Source of the DNA: Ascoidea rubescens DSM 1968
Lineage: Eukaryota; Ascomycota; Saccharomycetes; Ascoideales; Ascoideaceae
Assembly (NCBI RefSeq): GCF_001661345.1
Contig: NW_017962932.1
Location: 212,490-276,489, forward strand
DNA: 64,000 nucleotides
Reading direction: 5' to 3'
Below the pieces are notes generated by a model, which did not search any database, was not told the DNA's origin, and was given only the letters and a program-made list of their open reading frames with translations. The position numbers and the translations under genes were made by a program. The stretch's first letter is position 1. Each line of letters opens with the position of its first letter. Below are positions 62,368-64,000 of this stretch, piece by piece.

Positions 62368-63381
62368 ATGTCTACTCAAATTGAACCAAAAGTTACATTG
62401 CCTGCTTCCTGGTATACCAGCGATAAAATCGTCGAAATCATCAATAAAGAGGTATTGCACAAAGAATGGTTATATTTAGCGCCAATCACAAGATTTTTTA
62501 AAGAAAACGATGAAACTTATGTCCAGTATTGCTATGGTAATAAACCCTTCTTTATTTTATCAAAATATACTGCTCAAGACACTTTTATTGATGGATACCT
62601 AGGTGATTATCAGCAACAAGTTATGCCATATTCTCATAATAAAGACTTATTAAATGAAAAGCTTCAAGCGCTTTCCAAAATCTCGACCCATGTCACTAAA
62701 ACGGGATTAGTCTTTATAAATTACCAACAAAGCCCTAAAAGTACGTTTTCTGATCATTTTGGAAAAGAATTGGATCCTCTTATTAATTCAGTTGATTTTA
62801 CAAAGTTAAAACATAAGAGAACGCTAACTTATAAAGCTAATTATAATGTTTTAACCTTTTTAGACGGTTATCAAGAATGTCTCCACTGTGATTACACACA
62901 TCCTGGGTTATCTAGGAATTATAACATGAATAGCTATAAAGTTGATAACTATAAAAATTTTTCTCATCATTTAACTTGCTCTAAAACCAATATACTGAAA
63001 ACTGAAGGTGATGGTCTATTTTTATACTTCTTTCCAATTTCAACTTTAAGTATTTATGCAGGTGGGATGAATTGTTTTAGAGTTATTCCAATTGATAGGA
63101 AAACATCAAGAATGGAAATCGACTATTATTTTAATGATGACAATCTTCAAAGTAAACTATCAGATGATTTAATTGAAAAAGAGTTCGAAAATTATTTTAA
63201 ATTTACCAGACAGGTTCAAATTGAGGATTTGGATTTATGTGAAGCAACACAAGAAAATTTAGAACATGGATTTTATAAAGGTGGCTTTTTAAATCCAGAA
63301 AAGGAAAGTGGTGTTATCTTTTATCAAGACCTCATTCGTGATAGAGTTACTAACTTTGCGAGATCTATACTCTTCAAATAG
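62368..63381 (+). CDS. Ring-hydroxylating-oxygenase-like protein lacking the Rieske cluster
   Basis: 337 residues from an ATG. The C-terminal two-thirds match the catalytic domain of Rieske non-heme iron oxygenases of the choline-monooxygenase type. KANYNVLTFLDGYQECLHCDYTHPGL holds the two iron-binding His of the ECxHCxxxHP motif. FTRQVQIEDLDLCEATQENL holds the acidic third-ligand region, followed by GFYKGGFL. The N-terminus keeps the flanking shape of the family (HKEWLYLAPITRF ... FFILSKYT), but the Rieske ligands CxH...CxxH are absent. The segment that should contain them is only about 60 residues and has no such Cys/His pairs. Full-length relatives have about 400 residues or more. Without the [2Fe-2S] cluster, normal electron transfer is impossible, so the protein may bind iron or substrate in another role, or be decaying. 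The reading frame itself is intact. Confidence 0.75.
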   Translation: MSTQIEPKVTLPASWYTSDKIVEIINKEVLHKEWLYLAPITRFFKENDETYVQYCYGNKPFFILSKYTAQDTFIDGYLGDYQQQVMPYSHNKDLLNEKLQALSKISTHVTKTGLVFINYQQSPKSTFSDHFGKELDPLINSVDFTKLKHKRTLTYKANYNVLTFLDGYQECLHCDYTHPGLSRNYNMNSYKVDNYKNFSHHLTCSKTNILKTEGDGLFLYFFPISTLSIYAGGMNCFRVIPIDRKTSRMEIDYYFNDDNLQSKLSDDLIEKEFENYFKFTRQVQIEDLDLCEATQENLEHGFYKGGFLNPEKESGVIFYQDLIRDRVTNFARSILFK

Positions 63382-63612
63382 TTATCTGTGAAAAAATATA
63401 TAGTTTACGCAAAACACATTCCAGTAGTCGATTCTATAAAATTTAATACATTCCATTTAATACACTCCATAAACCCAGAAGAAACCATTCATGTTAGAAA
63501 ACTAACGCACAACGCATGCACATGCACAGCACTCCTACAGCTTTCCTGTGTATAAAGACAATTTCCGATTTCCAGTTATAAATCATTTCTTCACCATCAG
63601 CAGAAAATAGCC

Positions 63613-64000
63613 ATGGAAGAAACAAACCACCCAAACACAGCTAAAGCTCAGTTCAATGGAGAGTCAGTTAAATACAACCAAGAAGATAATTCAGACCATG
63701 ATGCAGTTGATGAAAACAACAATGAAGAGGACGACTCCTTTATTTCTTTCACTTCAAGCACTATCTTGTCAATTGATATCAAAGAAAACAAGTTGGGCGC
63801 TTGTGTATTAGACATTGCCAACAAGAATCTATTGGTATTCGAAGACTTTCGCTTGATCTCTTCATCCAATGATGAGCTTGAACTGACTTCATCNATAATT
63901 GAATCAATTCTATTCCAAACAAAGCCTTCTTCGGTTATTGCTTCATCCAGACTAGATATGAAGATCAACAGTATCTTAAAATCAAATGGTAAGTTGAGCA
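63613..64000 (+). CDS. MSH5: Probable MutS homologue Msh5 (3' partial)
   Basis: The ATG at 63613 opens a frame that continues to the window edge, 129 complete codons. An acidic N-terminus (DNSDHDAVDENNNEED) is followed by STILSIDIKENKLGACVLDIANKNLLVFED and KPSSVIASSRLD. This is the pattern of the N-terminal domain of Msh5: a 'lSidxxxgkLGxaxxD' strand pair, then a 'vlvsSR' strand. Msh5 pairs with Msh4 to stabilise meiotic crossover intermediates. One undetermined base at 63894 is in the third position of a TCN codon, so the residue is Ser regardless. A GTAAGT at 63989-63994 could be a 5' splice site right at the edge. The ATPase domain is outside the window, so identity is tentative. Confidence 0.6.
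   Translation, partial: MEETNHPNTAKAQFNGESVKYNQEDNSDHDAVDENNNEEDDSFISFTSSTILSIDIKENKLGACVLDIANKNLLVFEDFRLISSSNDELELTSXIIESILFQTKPSSVIASSRLDMKINSILKSNGKLS

Overview
This window is nuclear DNA from an ascomycete yeast (Saccharomycotina). The genes are mostly intron-free and tightly packed, intergenic DNA is very AT-rich, many unrelated proteins carry long asparagine runs, and almost every gene has a budding-yeast counterpart. A Mei2-type RNA-binding protein and an OHCU decarboxylase, neither of which I know from S. cerevisiae, argue for a lineage outside the Saccharomyces clade. CTG codons are nearly absent from conserved domains, and the few I could place in structured repeats sit where polar residues are expected. 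A CUG-reassigned lineage is therefore possible, and Leu at CTG is only an assumption here. No tRNA, rRNA, transposon or CRISPR array was seen.

Layout. 1-11 kb: a zinc-knuckle TRAMP-type protein (AIR, partial at the left edge), a Sec7-PH ARF exchange factor (SYT1-like), casein kinase II beta (CKB1), a hexanucleotide satellite and an F-box-like/LRR protein. 11-25 kb: a very Asn-rich Zn2Cys6 regulator with a long uORF-bearing leader, mitochondrial 1-Cys peroxiredoxin (PRX1), a C2H2 factor, tRNA 2'-phosphotransferase (TPT1), complex III assembly factor MZM1, splicing factor CWC25 and ubiquinone hydroxylase COQ6. 25-44.7 kb: a 2.3-kb gene-poor gap with a possible gene relic, then ATG4, SQS1, an unidentified coiled-coil protein, condensin SMC2, ribosome-biogenesis J-protein JJJ1, kynurenine 3-monooxygenase BNA4 and a class II aldolase/adducin-family enzyme. 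44.7-51 kb: a 6.3-kb gene desert upstream of an RME1-like C2H2 regulator. 52-64 kb: an intron-containing OHCU decarboxylase, PP2A catalytic subunit, CDC123 preceded by a large inverted repeat, a Mei2-like gene with two introns and a 31-nt microexon, an oxygenase of the ring-hydroxylating family without its Rieske cluster, and the 5' end of a probable MSH5.

The genes do not form one pathway. Several touch RNA processing (AIR, CWC25, SQS1, TPT1, Mei2-like) and mitochondria (PRX1, MZM1, COQ6, BNA4). RME1-like, Mei2-like and MSH5-like are families linked to meiosis, but this is proximity only.

Most promising leads: the 46-bp perfect inverted repeat ending 18 bp before the CDC123 start; the Rieske-less oxygenase; the reconstructed Mei2 microexon; the 6.3-kb RME1-like upstream region; and the hint of CUG reassignment. 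Start codons were checked against the DNA. Where an open frame began at TTG or GTG, I moved the start to the first suitable ATG.
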